Origin: Flavobacteriales bacterium
Lineage (GTDB): Bacteria > Bacteroidota > Bacteroidia > Flavobacteriales_F > PHOS-HE28
Direction of reading: 5' to 3'
Length of the DNA: 64,000 bases
NCBI GenBank assembly: GCA_016717225.1
Contig: JADKGB010000017.1
Location: 50,039 to 114,038 of the forward strand
Shown here: in pieces, positions 1 through 9,507 of the stretch
Layout of the letters: every line of letters starts with the position of its first letter
How positions within the stretch are numbered: position 1 is the first letter of the stretch
Program-made: the position numbers and the translations under genes
The notes under the pieces: generated by a model
The model's input: the letters and a program-made list of their open reading frames with translations, nothing else
The model's database searches: none
What the model was told of the DNA's origin: nothing

Positions 1-852
1 ACTTCCACCGCCCCCGAAGCGACGGAACCATTGCTCCGCACCGCTCGAATCGAATTTCACCAGAAATCCGGCATTGTTCAACGAGTTCGTGTGGGGCAGA
101 TCGAATGTGATGTCTTGGCTGTACTGCCCGGCAAGCCAGCAATCGCCCGCATTGTTCACCGCAAGACCCAATGCCTTGTCCGCGTTCGGTGCCTGCCCGG
201 TCCTCACCCAAAGTACGTTACCGGATGCGGAGTATTTCGCAACAAAAACATCATCGCCAGAAGTCTGCAACTGCGGGTCGAATGTGCTTTGTACTTGGAT
301 CGCTCCGAACAGTGCCGTGCCACTGAACTGACCCGCGACATACACCTCGCCCAGATCGGTAACCGATACCTGCTCACCAATATCGGTATTCTGTGCACTG
401 CCCGCGGTACGCGCCCAAAGGAGTTCGCCATCCGCATTGAATCGTGCAATGAACACATCCAACGATGGTCCGTTGCTGCTGAGCGGTGTTCCTTCGATCG
501 TCATGAACGCGCTGAACTGCCCAATGATCGCGACATTACCAGCTGCATCAACAGCCAGATCTGTACACCGATCGGGGCCAGGACCACCACCCGTACGTAT
601 CCATTCCACCAGGCCAAGCGTGTCCATTTTCACTACGAACACATCCGTGATGCCTTGCGAATTCACGGTTCCCGCAGGTGATGCCATGCTTCCGCTGAAA
701 GTGCCGCACGCATACACGCTCGCATCTGGCCCTTTGGCGATAGCTGTGAAGCGATCGTCCCCAATGCTCCCGTAACCATACGCCCAATATGGCCCTGGTT
801 GTGCAACCGAGATCATCGGCAATACGAGCGGAATGATCCAGATCCAGCGCAT
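1..852 (-). CDS. SBBP-type beta-propeller surface protein, N-terminal part (runs off the left edge)
   Basis: This is an open frame of 284 codons on the minus strand, with an ATG at 850-852 and no stop before base 1, so the gene continues outside the window. It begins MRWIWIIPLVLPMISVAQ, a signal peptide ending in the usual AQ. The mature part consists of repeats of about 50 residues of the form D-x-A-G-N-V-x-I-x-G-x-F followed by D-V-F-I-A-(R/K)-F/Y-x-x-x-G-x-x-x-W. This is the SBBP (seven-bladed beta-propeller) pattern common in secreted Bacteroidota proteins. The function is unknown; such proteins are usually T9SS cargo with a C-terminal sorting domain, which would lie outside the window. 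No homologue was checked. Confidence 0.8.
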   Translation of the reverse strand, partial: MRWIWIIPLVLPMISVAQPGPYWAYGYGSIGDDRFTAIAKGPDASVYACGTFSGSMASPAGTVNSQGITDVFVVKMDTLGLVEWIRTGGGPGPDRCTDLAVDAAGNVAIIGQFSAFMTIEGTPLSSNGPSLDVFIARFNADGELLWARTAGSAQNTDIGEQVSVTDLGEVYVAGQFSGTALFGAIQVQSTFDPQLQTSGDDVFVAKYSASGNVLWVRTGQAPNADKALGLAVNNAGDCWLAGQYSQDITFDLPHTNSLNNAGFLVKFDSSGAEQWFRRFGGGGS

Positions 853-1079
853 GGATCCGAATGTAGGTGGTGATCGGATCCGTTAAATGAAAGTCATACA
901 AAGAGATGAGCAATGCGTGGACAATTCAAGAGTTGGCTGGCTGAATTGCCCATCGACCGAAAACCGACTCAGGTTGAACCCATGTTTTCCTCATAATGGA
1001 GCCAGCGCCATCGAGCGTTCAGTAAGCAACCCGGCGTAATGGCTCAAGTGCGGTTCCTTCACTTCCTATATTGAGCTCC

Positions 1080-1514
1080 ATGACAAGCAACCCGCCTCTG
1101 CCAATGCCATATGGCCCACCAATTTCGCTTGAGCTCGCACGCACCATAGTGGCAGCCGCCGAGCGCGAAGCGATCAAGAACCAATGGCCCATGGCCATAG
1201 CGATCGTTGACAGCACCGGTCATCTCGTACTTTTCCAACGACTCGACCAGACGCAACTGGCGAGTATGGAGATCGCCATCAAGAAGGCCGAAAGTGCGGT
1301 GAAGTACCGGCGTTCCACCAAGGTGTTCGAGGACATGTTGGCGAGCGGTGGCGTTGGTCTCCGAGCATTGTCGTTACCGGGCGCTATAGCCGTGGAAGGT
1401 GGGCTTCTTCTTGTGAAGAACGATGAAGTTATCGGGGCGATCGGCGTTTCGGGTATGCGCGCAGTGGACGACGGACAGGTCGCAGAAGCGGGTGTGGATG
1501 CTCTGCGTCCCTGA
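1080..1514 (+). CDS. GlcG/HbpS (DUF336) family protein
   Basis: The product is 144 residues with the whole GlcG/HbpS signature: an N-terminal helix (LELARTIVAAAEREA), the strand MAIAIVDSTGHLVLFQRLD, the helix ASMEIAIKKAESAVKYRR, and the glycine-rich end VIGAIGVSGM followed by a D-x-x-V-A-x-A-G motif. Members of this family bind heme or small cofactors, or sit in glycolate or diol operons; the exact role is not known here. I use the ATG at 1080; a TTG nine bases upstream is in frame. There is no signal peptide, so it should be cytoplasmic. The gene stands alone, with no enzyme partner beside it. Confidence 0.8.
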   Translation: MTSNPPLPMPYGPPISLELARTIVAAAEREAIKNQWPMAIAIVDSTGHLVLFQRLDQTQLASMEIAIKKAESAVKYRRSTKVFEDMLASGGVGLRALSLPGAIAVEGGLLLVKNDEVIGAIGVSGMRAVDDGQVAEAGVDALRP

Positions 1515-1679
1515 AAAGTCAGTATTGGAACAAGCCCTCGAAGAACAACATTCCACCTGCCTGAAGGATCACAGTGCTCATCGAGCACCTGACCCAACTC
1601 GTCGAAGAAGCAGAACCCTGGAGGCCCTCTTTGGGTATCACCGCGTGCATTTCCCCTTGTGGGATGTGGCACCGGCCCG

Positions 1680-4600
1680 ATGAAGCGAACCCTCTACTCA
1701 ACCGTACTGATCTCCTTGCTGGCCTGCACCACCGCACAAGCCACGCACATGAGCGGTGGTGAGATCTATTGGGAAAACCTTGGTGGGAACCAGTACCGGA
1801 TCACCCTCACCATCTATCGCGATTGCGCTGGGATCCAACTGGACAATGATTACGATCTCGATATAAGCAGCCCATGCGGTCAACACACCCTCAACGTTTC
1901 CACCCCCGGCGGCGTGGAACTCTCGCAACTCTGCGACCTGCAGCTGCCCAACAGTACATGCAATGGCGGCACTTTGCCGGGTATTCAGAAGTACGTCTAC
2001 ACCGGCACCATCACCCTCGCTCCTTGCGATAGTTGGACGATCAGTTGGACGGAGATCTACAGGAACAATGCGATCGTGAACCTGCAGGCGCCAGGAACAT
2101 TGGAGATGTACATAGAAGGAGTACTCAACAATTCGGCTGGCCCGCTCAATGATTCACCTCAGTTCACCAACACCGCTATCCCCTACATCTGTCTTGGTTA
2201 TCCGATCAGCTATAGCTACGGTGCATTCGACCCGGAAGGCGATTCGCTCAGCTATCAATTGATCGGAGCTCGCGTTGGTGGCGCGAACCCCATAGCCTAC
2301 ACGCCACCGTACACAGGCACTTCGCCCATAACCGGACTTACCCTGGATCCTGCGACCGGCTTGGTACAATTCACGCTGAACCTCGCTGGGAATTGGGTGG
2401 TGGTCGTTCAGGTGAACGAGTATGACAATGCCGGCAATTTGATCGGTACCATCATGCGAGACATGCAATTCGTAGCCTATCCATGCAGCAACATACCGCC
2501 TGATCCGACCACGGGTACGGTATCGGGCATGACAGGCGGAGCGGTGCAGACCGCCCCCTATGCCGTGCAAGTATGTGAAAGCGGTGATTTCTGTTTCGAC
2601 ATGGTGATCACTGACCCGAACGCGAACAACGTTCTGGAAGCAACAACGAACATCGCCAACAACCTCCCGGGTGCTACGTTCAGTTACACGGGCACCAACC
2701 CGATCACCTGTCACGTTTGTTGGAACGCAGGTGCCGGTACAGCTGGATTCTATCCCTTCATCGTGAACGTGAATGATGGTGCGTGTCCAGTTGTAGCATT
2801 CCAGACTTACGTGTATTCGATCACGGTGATCGAGGGGCTCTTCATCGACGTTACCAGCACGAATGAAAGTTGCGCTGGTATGAACGATGGCACAGGAACG
2901 GTGAACATCGTTTCGGGTACCGGTCCATACCTGTACAATTGGGCAACTTCGGGCGCGACCACGGCTTCGATCACCGCAGGCGCTGGTACCTACCCGGTTC
3001 AAGTAACGGACGGAAATGGCTGCGTTGCGGCCCCTGAAAATGCTGTGATCGCCACTACGCAACCACCAGTTTCGAACGCAGGTCCGGACCAGGTTGCTTG
3101 TTACGGTACTTGGCCTATCTCCCTGAACGGATCCAGCACCAACGCTGCGAGCGTGGCATGGAGCGGCACAACAGGAACCATTGCCGGATCCGGAGCCAGC
3201 GTTTCCTACTGGCCCAGCCCTGCGGAGATCGCTGCGGGCGGAGCGGATCTGATATTAACGGCCAACGCGAACGGTACCTGTCCGGATGACCAGGATACCC
3301 TGCACGTTGCCATCTCGAACACCTTCGTCAATGCCGCGATTACCGCGACCAACGCCAATTGCAACGGCGCGGCAGATGGCACCGCATCCTTCACCCCAAG
3401 CGCGTCGGGCATCACTTACGCTTGGTCTACTGTGCCCGTGCAAAGCACCTCAACAGCAACAGGGCTATACGCAGGAAACTACAGCGTGACCGCCACGGAT
3501 ACGTTGGGATGCCCCGCTACATTGAGTATTTCACTCACCGAGCCCTCCCCCATTCTGATCACTGGTCTTCAGTCAACAACCGAAAGCTGTGCTGGCAGCA
3601 ATAACGGCACGTTGACCGCGAACGTGAGCGGTGGCACAGCACCTTATCATTTCAGCTGGAACAATGGTGATACGACAGCAACCATCACTGTGGGCGCTGG
3701 GAGCTATTCGGTAAGCGTAACTGACGCGAACGGCTGCACACCGGCACTCGCAAGCGCTACCGTGGCAGCTGCGGCCCAGCCCAATAGCGTGCAGGCTGGT
3801 CCTGACCAGACCATCTGCATGAACGACTATCCTATCAGCCTACAAGGCGCTGTTGTCAACGCGACAGGTGGCATTTGGAGTGGTGGCGCTGGCACATACT
3901 TCGGTTTTGGGCTGAACCTTGACTACACACCGAACGCAGCAGAGATCGCCAGCGGTGGAGTGGATATGATCCTTACTTCCACTGGAAATACAGGTTGCCC
4001 AGCGGATCAAGACACCGTTCACTTGACCTTGTCGAACAGCTTTTTGAATGCCGCGATCAGCGGAACATCCGCACTGTGCGCTGGCGGAAATACGGGTACC
4101 GCCACATTCGTTCCGAGCCTTCAATCCCTCACGTATCTATGGACTCCCTCGGGACAGACGTCGGCAACCGCAACTTCCCTATCGGCCGGTATTCACAGCG
4201 TTTCTGTAACAGATGCGTTGGGCTGCGACACTACTATTTCCGTTTTGATCACGGAGCCAACTGCGCTGTCCGTCCTCAGTGTTCAGGGCGTTGATCCCAC
4301 ATGCGCAGGTTCGACCAACGGCAGTGTCTCGATCAACGTAACCGGCGGCACACCTGGATACACCTACCAATGGAGCGCCAACACCGGCGGGCAGACCACT
4401 GCATCAGTGACGGATCTTGGAACGGGCACGTATGTGGTTACCGCCACGGATGCCAATGGATGCAGTGTTCAAGGAAGCGCAACCATTACAGAACCCTTAC
4501 CGATCCTCCTCACTGCGCAAGTGCCAGACACGGTGTGTGTGAATGCGCCTGTTCAATTGACCGCTCAAGCGAGCGGAGGCGATGGCAACCTGACGATCAA

Positions 4601-5771
4601 TTGGGCCGGGATCGGAACAGGTAATTCGATCACATACTCTTTCCCTGCTTCACAAGTTGTGGCCGTAAGCGTGAGCGATGGTGCTGGATGCGCAGGTCCA
4701 ACACTGGCCTTTCCTGTTACTGTCCTGGACCTCTCCACGGCCACATTGCTCACCTATGGCGACACGACGGTTTGCACCGGCGGATCGGCGATCGTTGGTG
4801 CGCAAATGATCGGGTACCCTGCGAACGTCACATTCAATTGGGTCGAATTGAGCAACACGAATGCTGGGCCGCACATTGTTCCGGTCAGCAATACACAAAC
4901 CCTGCACGTTACGGCTACCAACGGCTGCGGACAATCGCTTAGCGGCACTGTCGAACTCATACTGGAAGTTCCACCGCAGATCGCGTTGCCGGCGATATTG
5001 GGTCAAGGCTGTGCACCACTTACTGTTCAATTCCCGGATAGCCTGACCACCCAGAACGTAACGTGGCTGTGGGATCTGGGCGACGGTACAACTTCGAACG
5101 CACCTGCCCCGGTAAACACTTATGCCGCAGGCACGTATACGGTCTCGCTTTCGGTCACTACGCCCGCTGGATGTTCAGCGAGCGCATCGACCACAGGCAC
5201 GATCATCGCCTACTCGCAACCATCCGCCGCCTTCAGCGCCAGCACGTACAGCACCGATATGGCCGCACCCACCGTGGAGTTCACCAACAGCAGCACAGGC
5301 TCGATCAATAGCTACGACTGGACTTTCGGTGATGGCGGAACAAGTGTGACGGACAATCCTTCACATTCGTATGACGACATCGGCACTTTCGATGTGGTGC
5401 TCACCGTAACGGATCTGAACGGCTGCACGGATCAAGCGGTGCGAACCATCGAGATCCTGCCCATTTACGATATCACGATCCCGAACGCCTTCACACCAAA
5501 CCCGAACGGTGGTGGTGGTGGCGGTTTCGATCCAACAGACCTGAGCAACGATGTGTTCTATCCGTTCGTTCGATTCGTGAAAGAGTTCAACATGCGCATC
5601 TGGAACCGCTGGGGTGAACTGGTGTTCGAAAGCAACGATGTTTCCACTGGATGGGATGGCTACTACCGCGGCCAATTGAGCCCTCAAGACGTGTATGTCT
5701 ACCACGTGGATATCCGTTTTGTGGATGATCGCACAGCGGAACGGTCGGGTGATCTCACACTTTTCCGCTGA
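1680..5771 (+). CDS. Large T9SS type B surface protein with SprB, Ig-like and PKD repeats
   Basis: The product is 1,363 residues. The ATG at 1680 is preferred over an upstream in-frame start because it gives a clean signal peptide (MKRTLYSTVLISLLACTTAQA). The mature N-terminus starts THMSGGEIYW, a motif found in many Bacteroidota adhesins. Three SprB-like units (E-S-C-A-G-x-N-x-G-x, ending D-x-N-G-C) lie near residues 385-465, 620-690 and 865-935. They alternate with Ig-like AGPDQ units near 470 and 705. Two PKD domains (WDLGDGTTS and WTFGDGGTS) lie near 1110-1260. The last 100 residues form a gliding-motility-associated C-terminal domain (FNMRIWNRWGELVFES, then DVYVYHVDI). This predicts export by the T9SS and attachment at the cell surface. 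It is followed after four bases by a PorP/SprF gene, the usual partner arrangement of sprB-like and sprF-like genes. Confidence 0.9.
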   Translation: MKRTLYSTVLISLLACTTAQATHMSGGEIYWENLGGNQYRITLTIYRDCAGIQLDNDYDLDISSPCGQHTLNVSTPGGVELSQLCDLQLPNSTCNGGTLPGIQKYVYTGTITLAPCDSWTISWTEIYRNNAIVNLQAPGTLEMYIEGVLNNSAGPLNDSPQFTNTAIPYICLGYPISYSYGAFDPEGDSLSYQLIGARVGGANPIAYTPPYTGTSPITGLTLDPATGLVQFTLNLAGNWVVVVQVNEYDNAGNLIGTIMRDMQFVAYPCSNIPPDPTTGTVSGMTGGAVQTAPYAVQVCESGDFCFDMVITDPNANNVLEATTNIANNLPGATFSYTGTNPITCHVCWNAGAGTAGFYPFIVNVNDGACPVVAFQTYVYSITVIEGLFIDVTSTNESCAGMNDGTGTVNIVSGTGPYLYNWATSGATTASITAGAGTYPVQVTDGNGCVAAPENAVIATTQPPVSNAGPDQVACYGTWPISLNGSSTNAASVAWSGTTGTIAGSGASVSYWPSPAEIAAGGADLILTANANGTCPDDQDTLHVAISNTFVNAAITATNANCNGAADGTASFTPSASGITYAWSTVPVQSTSTATGLYAGNYSVTATDTLGCPATLSISLTEPSPILITGLQSTTESCAGSNNGTLTANVSGGTAPYHFSWNNGDTTATITVGAGSYSVSVTDANGCTPALASATVAAAAQPNSVQAGPDQTICMNDYPISLQGAVVNATGGIWSGGAGTYFGFGLNLDYTPNAAEIASGGVDMILTSTGNTGCPADQDTVHLTLSNSFLNAAISGTSALCAGGNTGTATFVPSLQSLTYLWTPSGQTSATATSLSAGIHSVSVTDALGCDTTISVLITEPTALSVLSVQGVDPTCAGSTNGSVSINVTGGTPGYTYQWSANTGGQTTASVTDLGTGTYVVTATDANGCSVQGSATITEPLPILLTAQVPDTVCVNAPVQLTAQASGGDGNLTINWAGIGTGNSITYSFPASQVVAVSVSDGAGCAGPTLAFPVTVLDLSTATLLTYGDTTVCTGGSAIVGAQMIGYPANVTFNWVELSNTNAGPHIVPVSNTQTLHVTATNGCGQSLSGTVELILEVPPQIALPAILGQGCAPLTVQFPDSLTTQNVTWLWDLGDGTTSNAPAPVNTYAAGTYTVSLSVTTPAGCSASASTTGTIIAYSQPSAAFSASTYSTDMAAPTVEFTNSSTGSINSYDWTFGDGGTSVTDNPSHSYDDIGTFDVVLTVTDLNGCTDQAVRTIEILPIYDITIPNAFTPNPNGGGGGGFDPTDLSNDVFYPFVRFVKEFNMRIWNRWGELVFESNDVSTGWDGYYRGQLSPQDVYVYHVDIRFVDDRTAERSGDLTLFR

Positions 5772-5775
5772 ACGC

Positions 5776-6873
5776 ATGATGGATCGATACTCCCCTCGTG
5801 CTCGCTCTTTCGGAACTGATCGGTTGATCGTTGGCAGTTGGCAGTTGCCGTCTTCACAACTACCAACTGCCAACTTCCAACTGTTGTGGATCCTGCTACC
5901 TATCGTATTGTTCCTACCCCTGGTGGCCAAAGCGCAAGATCCTCAACTCAGCCAGTTCTACGCTGCGCCCTTGTACCTGAACCCCGCGCTTACGGGAAAT
6001 ACGTATCAGGATCGCTTGATCGCGAACTATCGCAAACAGTGGTTGGGGATCGCTCCTGGATTCGAGACCTATTGCGTGAGTTATGACCACAATCTGAGCA
6101 AGGCCCATAGCGGCATAGGCGGAATCGTGATGCGCGACAAAGCTGGCACCAATGGCCTGGCATTCACGCACGCGGCCCTTTGCTACAGTTTCGAAGCCCG
6201 CTTGGATCGAAAGCGAGCTGTTCGGTTCGGCACTCGGCTCGGCTACACGCTCCGCGATTTCGATCGTAGCGGATATGTCTTTGCCGACCAGGTTATCCGG
6301 GAAGGCGCATCGACGACCGTAGAGAACCGATTGATCGACAATGTTTCCTACTTCGATGCCAGCGGAGGTGCCCTCTACTTCAGCGAGGCCTTTTGGTTCG
6401 GTGTGAGTATGAACCACTTGAACCGACCTCAAGGATCACTCTTCGATGGTGGTGATGCACGGCTGCCAGTGCGGACGAGTTTCCATACTGGATTCCGTTT
6501 CGCGACCGACGGTTTGAAACTCGCTCGTAGCAAAACGCACATGACATTGGCGGCCCATTTCAAAACCCAAGGCGAATGGGACCAATTGGACATCGGTGCT
6601 TACCTCGATCACAAAGACATAACCGCAGGGCTCTGGTACCGCGGATTGCCTGGCTTGAAAGCCTACAAACCGGGCTACCCAAATGACGATGCGATCATCG
6701 CCATGGTCGGTTTCCAAACGTCCAACCAGTTCCGCATCGTCTACAGTTATGATATCACCATCAGCTGGCTCACCATGCGGAGCGGTGGCGCCCACGAATT
6801 GAGCTTGATCTACGAATGGCCCCGGCGAACCAAGAACCGCAAATGGAAAGCCGTTCCATGCCCGAAGTTCTGA
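5776..6873 (+). CDS. PorP/SprF family type IX secretion outer-membrane protein
   Basis: The mature protein begins AQDPQLSQFYAAPLYLNPAL, the classic PorP/SprF start, and runs as about 300 residues of outer-membrane beta-barrel with FGVSMNHLNRPQ and a C-terminal W/Y-rich end. PorP/SprF proteins act with the T9SS to deliver and hold type B adhesins, and this one probably serves the adhesin ending four bases upstream. The first in-frame ATG after that gene (5776) leaves an unusually long, polar N-terminus of about 36 residues before the hydrophobic LLWILLPIVLFLPLVAKAQ segment. Most of that extra stretch is encoded by an inverted repeat at 5830-5881, so the true start is uncertain. A TTG at about 5884 would leave a normal signal peptide. 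Confidence 0.88.
   Translation: MMDRYSPRARSFGTDRLIVGSWQLPSSQLPTANFQLLWILLPIVLFLPLVAKAQDPQLSQFYAAPLYLNPALTGNTYQDRLIANYRKQWLGIAPGFETYCVSYDHNLSKAHSGIGGIVMRDKAGTNGLAFTHAALCYSFEARLDRKRAVRFGTRLGYTLRDFDRSGYVFADQVIREGASTTVENRLIDNVSYFDASGGALYFSEAFWFGVSMNHLNRPQGSLFDGGDARLPVRTSFHTGFRFATDGLKLARSKTHMTLAAHFKTQGEWDQLDIGAYLDHKDITAGLWYRGLPGLKAYKPGYPNDDAIIAMVGFQTSNQFRIVYSYDITISWLTMRSGGAHELSLIYEWPRRTKNRKWKAVPCPKF
5830..5881. repeat. Inverted repeat (REP-like hairpin) at the 5' end of the PorP gene
   Basis: The arms at 5830-5847 and 5864-5881 are 18 nt long and match as reverse complements at 17 of 18 positions (unit GTTGGCAGTTGGCAGTTG). They are separated by a 16-nt loop. The arms are themselves built from a TTGGCAG iteration. 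The element falls between the first ATG and the signal-peptide core of the PorP gene, so it is either translated as an odd N-terminal extension or lies in the leader. Confidence 0.75.
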
Positions 6874-6894
6874 GCGGATCCCGGATCGTCCGGT

Positions 6895-7617
6895 TCATTC
6901 CACTTCGAACGCGGTGAAGTAATAGTTGTTGGCCGCAGCAATAGGCCGCAGACCGATCCTGTACGAAGCGGTGAATTCCTTGAAGGCCTTGAACTCATGC
7001 GTGGGTACGAAGAACTCATCGAACATCACGATATCGCCTTTGCGCAGGATAGGCGCAATGGATGTGAGCACATACAACGTGGATGTATAGAGATCGGCAT
7101 CCATCTGCACCAACAACTTTCCCGTGCGCTGAAAGGTTGAAAGGAAGCCCGGCAAGGTGTCTTGAAATAGCCCCACGTGGAAAGTCGCTCTCTCGTCGTT
7201 GACATCCGGCAACTTCGAACCCGTTGACATTGCGCCGGCCTTGAAAACTCCCCAATCTTCCGGAAGACCAGTGAACGTATCGAAGCCATGAAAGGAAGAC
7301 GACGCGTTCTTTTGATGCCCTACCCACCATTTGAACGAGTGCCCTTGCGCTACACCGAATTCCAAATAGGCAATGGGGCCTTCGCCAACACTGTTCGGCA
7401 ACAGATGCTCATAGAATTCAATGCGCTTGCCGTAGTTCCAGTTCGATAGCGGGAAATCGTTGAAAGGGATCTGTCGGTTCTTGCTCACCCATTCCGATAA
7501 GCGCGTCAGGTGAACAAGCTGCTCCATGGCACCAACGAACGGCTTGAAGATCACGTGCAACTTCAGGCGAACGAACCAAAGTTTGGTCTTGCGGATGAAA
7601 AGGAGGCGGGTTTGCAT
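6895..7617 (-). CDS. Class I SAM-dependent methyltransferase (TylF/macrocin O-methyltransferase-like)
   Basis: The product is 240 residues. It carries the glycine-rich SAM-binding loop YLEFGVAQGHSFKWW near residue 86, the acidic motif FHGFDTFTGLPEDW near 113, QMDADLYTSTLYVL near 171 and GDIVMFDEFF near 193. The F-D-T-F-x-G-L-P and D-x-D-L-Y-x-S-T motifs are typical of TylF-like small-molecule or sugar O-methyltransferases. The substrate cannot be read from sequence. The basic N-terminal 35 residues (RKTKLWFVRLK) resemble an amphipathic membrane-touching segment. It lies 46 bases beyond argS on the same strand and may be co-transcribed with it, although the functions look unrelated. It converges on the PorP gene. 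Confidence 0.8.
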   Translation of the reverse strand: MQTRLLFIRKTKLWFVRLKLHVIFKPFVGAMEQLVHLTRLSEWVSKNRQIPFNDFPLSNWNYGKRIEFYEHLLPNSVGEGPIAYLEFGVAQGHSFKWWVGHQKNASSSFHGFDTFTGLPEDWGVFKAGAMSTGSKLPDVNDERATFHVGLFQDTLPGFLSTFQRTGKLLVQMDADLYTSTLYVLTSIAPILRKGDIVMFDEFFVPTHEFKAFKEFTASYRIGLRPIAAANNYYFTAFEVE

Positions 7618-7663
7618 GAGCGTTTTTCGGAATGCGGTAATCGATCGTTCGCGTGCTATTGGA

Positions 7664-9469
7664 TCACATCCGCTCAGGCACCTCGATACCCAGGCACCAC
7701 ATGGCCTTTTTAACGTTCTTGGCTACCGCCGAACTCAAGTGTAATCGACAATCACGTTTCAACGGATCCTCCTCCTTCAGCACCGGAAGCGTCTGATAAA
7801 ATCCGTTGTACGCCTTCACGAGTTCGTATGTATGATTGGCGATCGACGAAGGCTCAAGTTCCGTGGCCGCTTCATGGAGAGCCGCAGGGAACTGATGCAA
7901 CATCTTTATCACTGTGCGTTCTTCAGCAGCCATTTTCCATCCGCTCATTTCTTCGATGGAGTGCGTTTTCAACGAACCACTCTTGCCCAAAAGGCTGTTG
8001 ATCCGAGCGAAGGTGTATTGGATGAAAGGCCCGGTATGCCCTTGCAGATCGATACTGGCCGCGGGGTCGAACAACATTCGCTTCTTGGCGCCAACCTTGA
8101 GCAAGAAATACTTCAACGCAGCGAGGCCGATCCGCTCATAGAGCTGCGACTTTTCATCCTCTGTAAAGTCATCGAGCTTGCTGAGTTGCTCGCCGGCGTT
8201 ACGCGCTTCCTGCACCATTTCCTCGATGATCTCGTCGGCGTCCACAACCGTCCCTTCGCGGCTTTTCATTTTGCCGCTGGGCAGGTCGACCATGCCATAG
8301 CTCAGGTGATACAGCCCATCGGCCCATGCATAACCGAGCTTTTTCAGTATCAGGAACAACACCTTGAAGTGATAATCCTGTTCGTTGCCAACCGTATAAA
8401 TGAGCCGCGATAGGCCCGAATATTCCTCGAATCGCTTGATCGCAGTACCGATATCCTGCGTCATGTAAACGCTGGTACCGTCACGGCGCAGAAGCACTTT
8501 CTCATCGAGGCCTTCGGGGGTATTGTCCACCCAGATCGCACCGTCTTTTTCGTGAAATACGCCCTTCTTCAATCCATCCAGGACATCCTGTTTACCCAAG
8601 ATGTAGGTCTGGCTCTCGTAGTAGATCTTGTCGAACTCAACACCCATGCGGGCGTAGGTCGCATTGAATCCTGTGTAGACCCAGCCGTTCATCATGTGCC
8701 AGAGCGCACGCACCTCTGGATCATTCGCTTCCCATTTCAGGAGCATGGCTTGCGCTTCGAGGATCAATGGTGCTTGCTTCTCGGCTTCCTCCTTGGGCTT
8801 TCCCGCCGCTATCAGCGCTTCGATCTCCGCTCTATAGGCCTTGTCGAACGCCACATAGTACTTACCCACCAGTTTATCGCCCTTCAGCCCACTGCTTTCC
8901 GGCGTTTCGCCATTCCCGAATTTCTGCCAAGCCAGCATGCTCTTGCAGATGTGTATGCCGCGGTCGTTGATCACCTGGGCACGCACCACTTCATTGCCGG
9001 TGGAGCGCAGAATACGGCTCACGCTATCTCCGAGGAAGATGTTCCGCAGGTGGCCCAAGTGCAGCGGCTTGTTCGTGTTGGGCGAGGCGAATTCCACCAT
9101 CACCTTCTTGCCAGTGGGAGGGAATTGAAGAATGTCCTTCTCCCCTGCCTCCTGCAAGAAGCCGAGCCAATAGCCATCAGCGATCACGATATTGAGGAAG
9201 CCTTTGATCACGTTGAAATCCGCGACAATGGGGAGGTTCGCTTTCAGATGCTCGCCTACAGCCATGGCCGTTGGCTCAGGACCTTTTCCGGAGAGCTTGA
9301 GGAACGGAAAAACATTGATGGTCACGTCCCCTTCGACCCCGGATCCGGTCCGGGGCTGGTGTGTGGGCTGGAACGCGAACTGCTGGGGATCAATGGTCGC
9401 GCTGAACAACTGTTGGAACGCAGCCTGCAGCGCAGGAACGAGTTGGGATTGGAGGCGGTCTTGGAACAT
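7664..9469 (-). CDS. argS: Arginyl-tRNA synthetase
   Basis: The product is 601 residues, close to the usual bacterial length, and charges tRNA-Arg with arginine in the cytoplasm. Visible class Ia features are the N-terminal Add-1-type tRNA D-loop-binding region, the HIGH-type motif in ASPNTNKPLHLGHLRNIFLG near residue 135, the variant KMSKS motif GKMKSREGTVVDAD near 390, and a C-terminal DALR anticodon-binding domain ending WCLGIEVPERM. I chose the ATG at 9467-9469 (MFQDRLQSQL) because it matches the usual N-terminus; the longer frame would overlap the upstream ctlX gene. It is the last gene of a minus-strand series with arginase and CtlX, all using arginine or its relatives. The gene is intact, unlike several neighbours. 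Confidence 0.95.
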   Translation of the reverse strand: MFQDRLQSQLVPALQAAFQQLFSATIDPQQFAFQPTHQPRTGSGVEGDVTINVFPFLKLSGKGPEPTAMAVGEHLKANLPIVADFNVIKGFLNIVIADGYWLGFLQEAGEKDILQFPPTGKKVMVEFASPNTNKPLHLGHLRNIFLGDSVSRILRSTGNEVVRAQVINDRGIHICKSMLAWQKFGNGETPESSGLKGDKLVGKYYVAFDKAYRAEIEALIAAGKPKEEAEKQAPLILEAQAMLLKWEANDPEVRALWHMMNGWVYTGFNATYARMGVEFDKIYYESQTYILGKQDVLDGLKKGVFHEKDGAIWVDNTPEGLDEKVLLRRDGTSVYMTQDIGTAIKRFEEYSGLSRLIYTVGNEQDYHFKVLFLILKKLGYAWADGLYHLSYGMVDLPSGKMKSREGTVVDADEIIEEMVQEARNAGEQLSKLDDFTEDEKSQLYERIGLAALKYFLLKVGAKKRMLFDPAASIDLQGHTGPFIQYTFARINSLLGKSGSLKTHSIEEMSGWKMAAEERTVIKMLHQFPAALHEAATELEPSSIANHTYELVKAYNGFYQTLPVLKEEDPLKRDCRLHLSSAVAKNVKKAMWCLGIEVPERM

Positions 9470-9507
9470 GGCTGGAATAAAGATCGCGTCCTTGATAGTT
9501 GCGTCGA

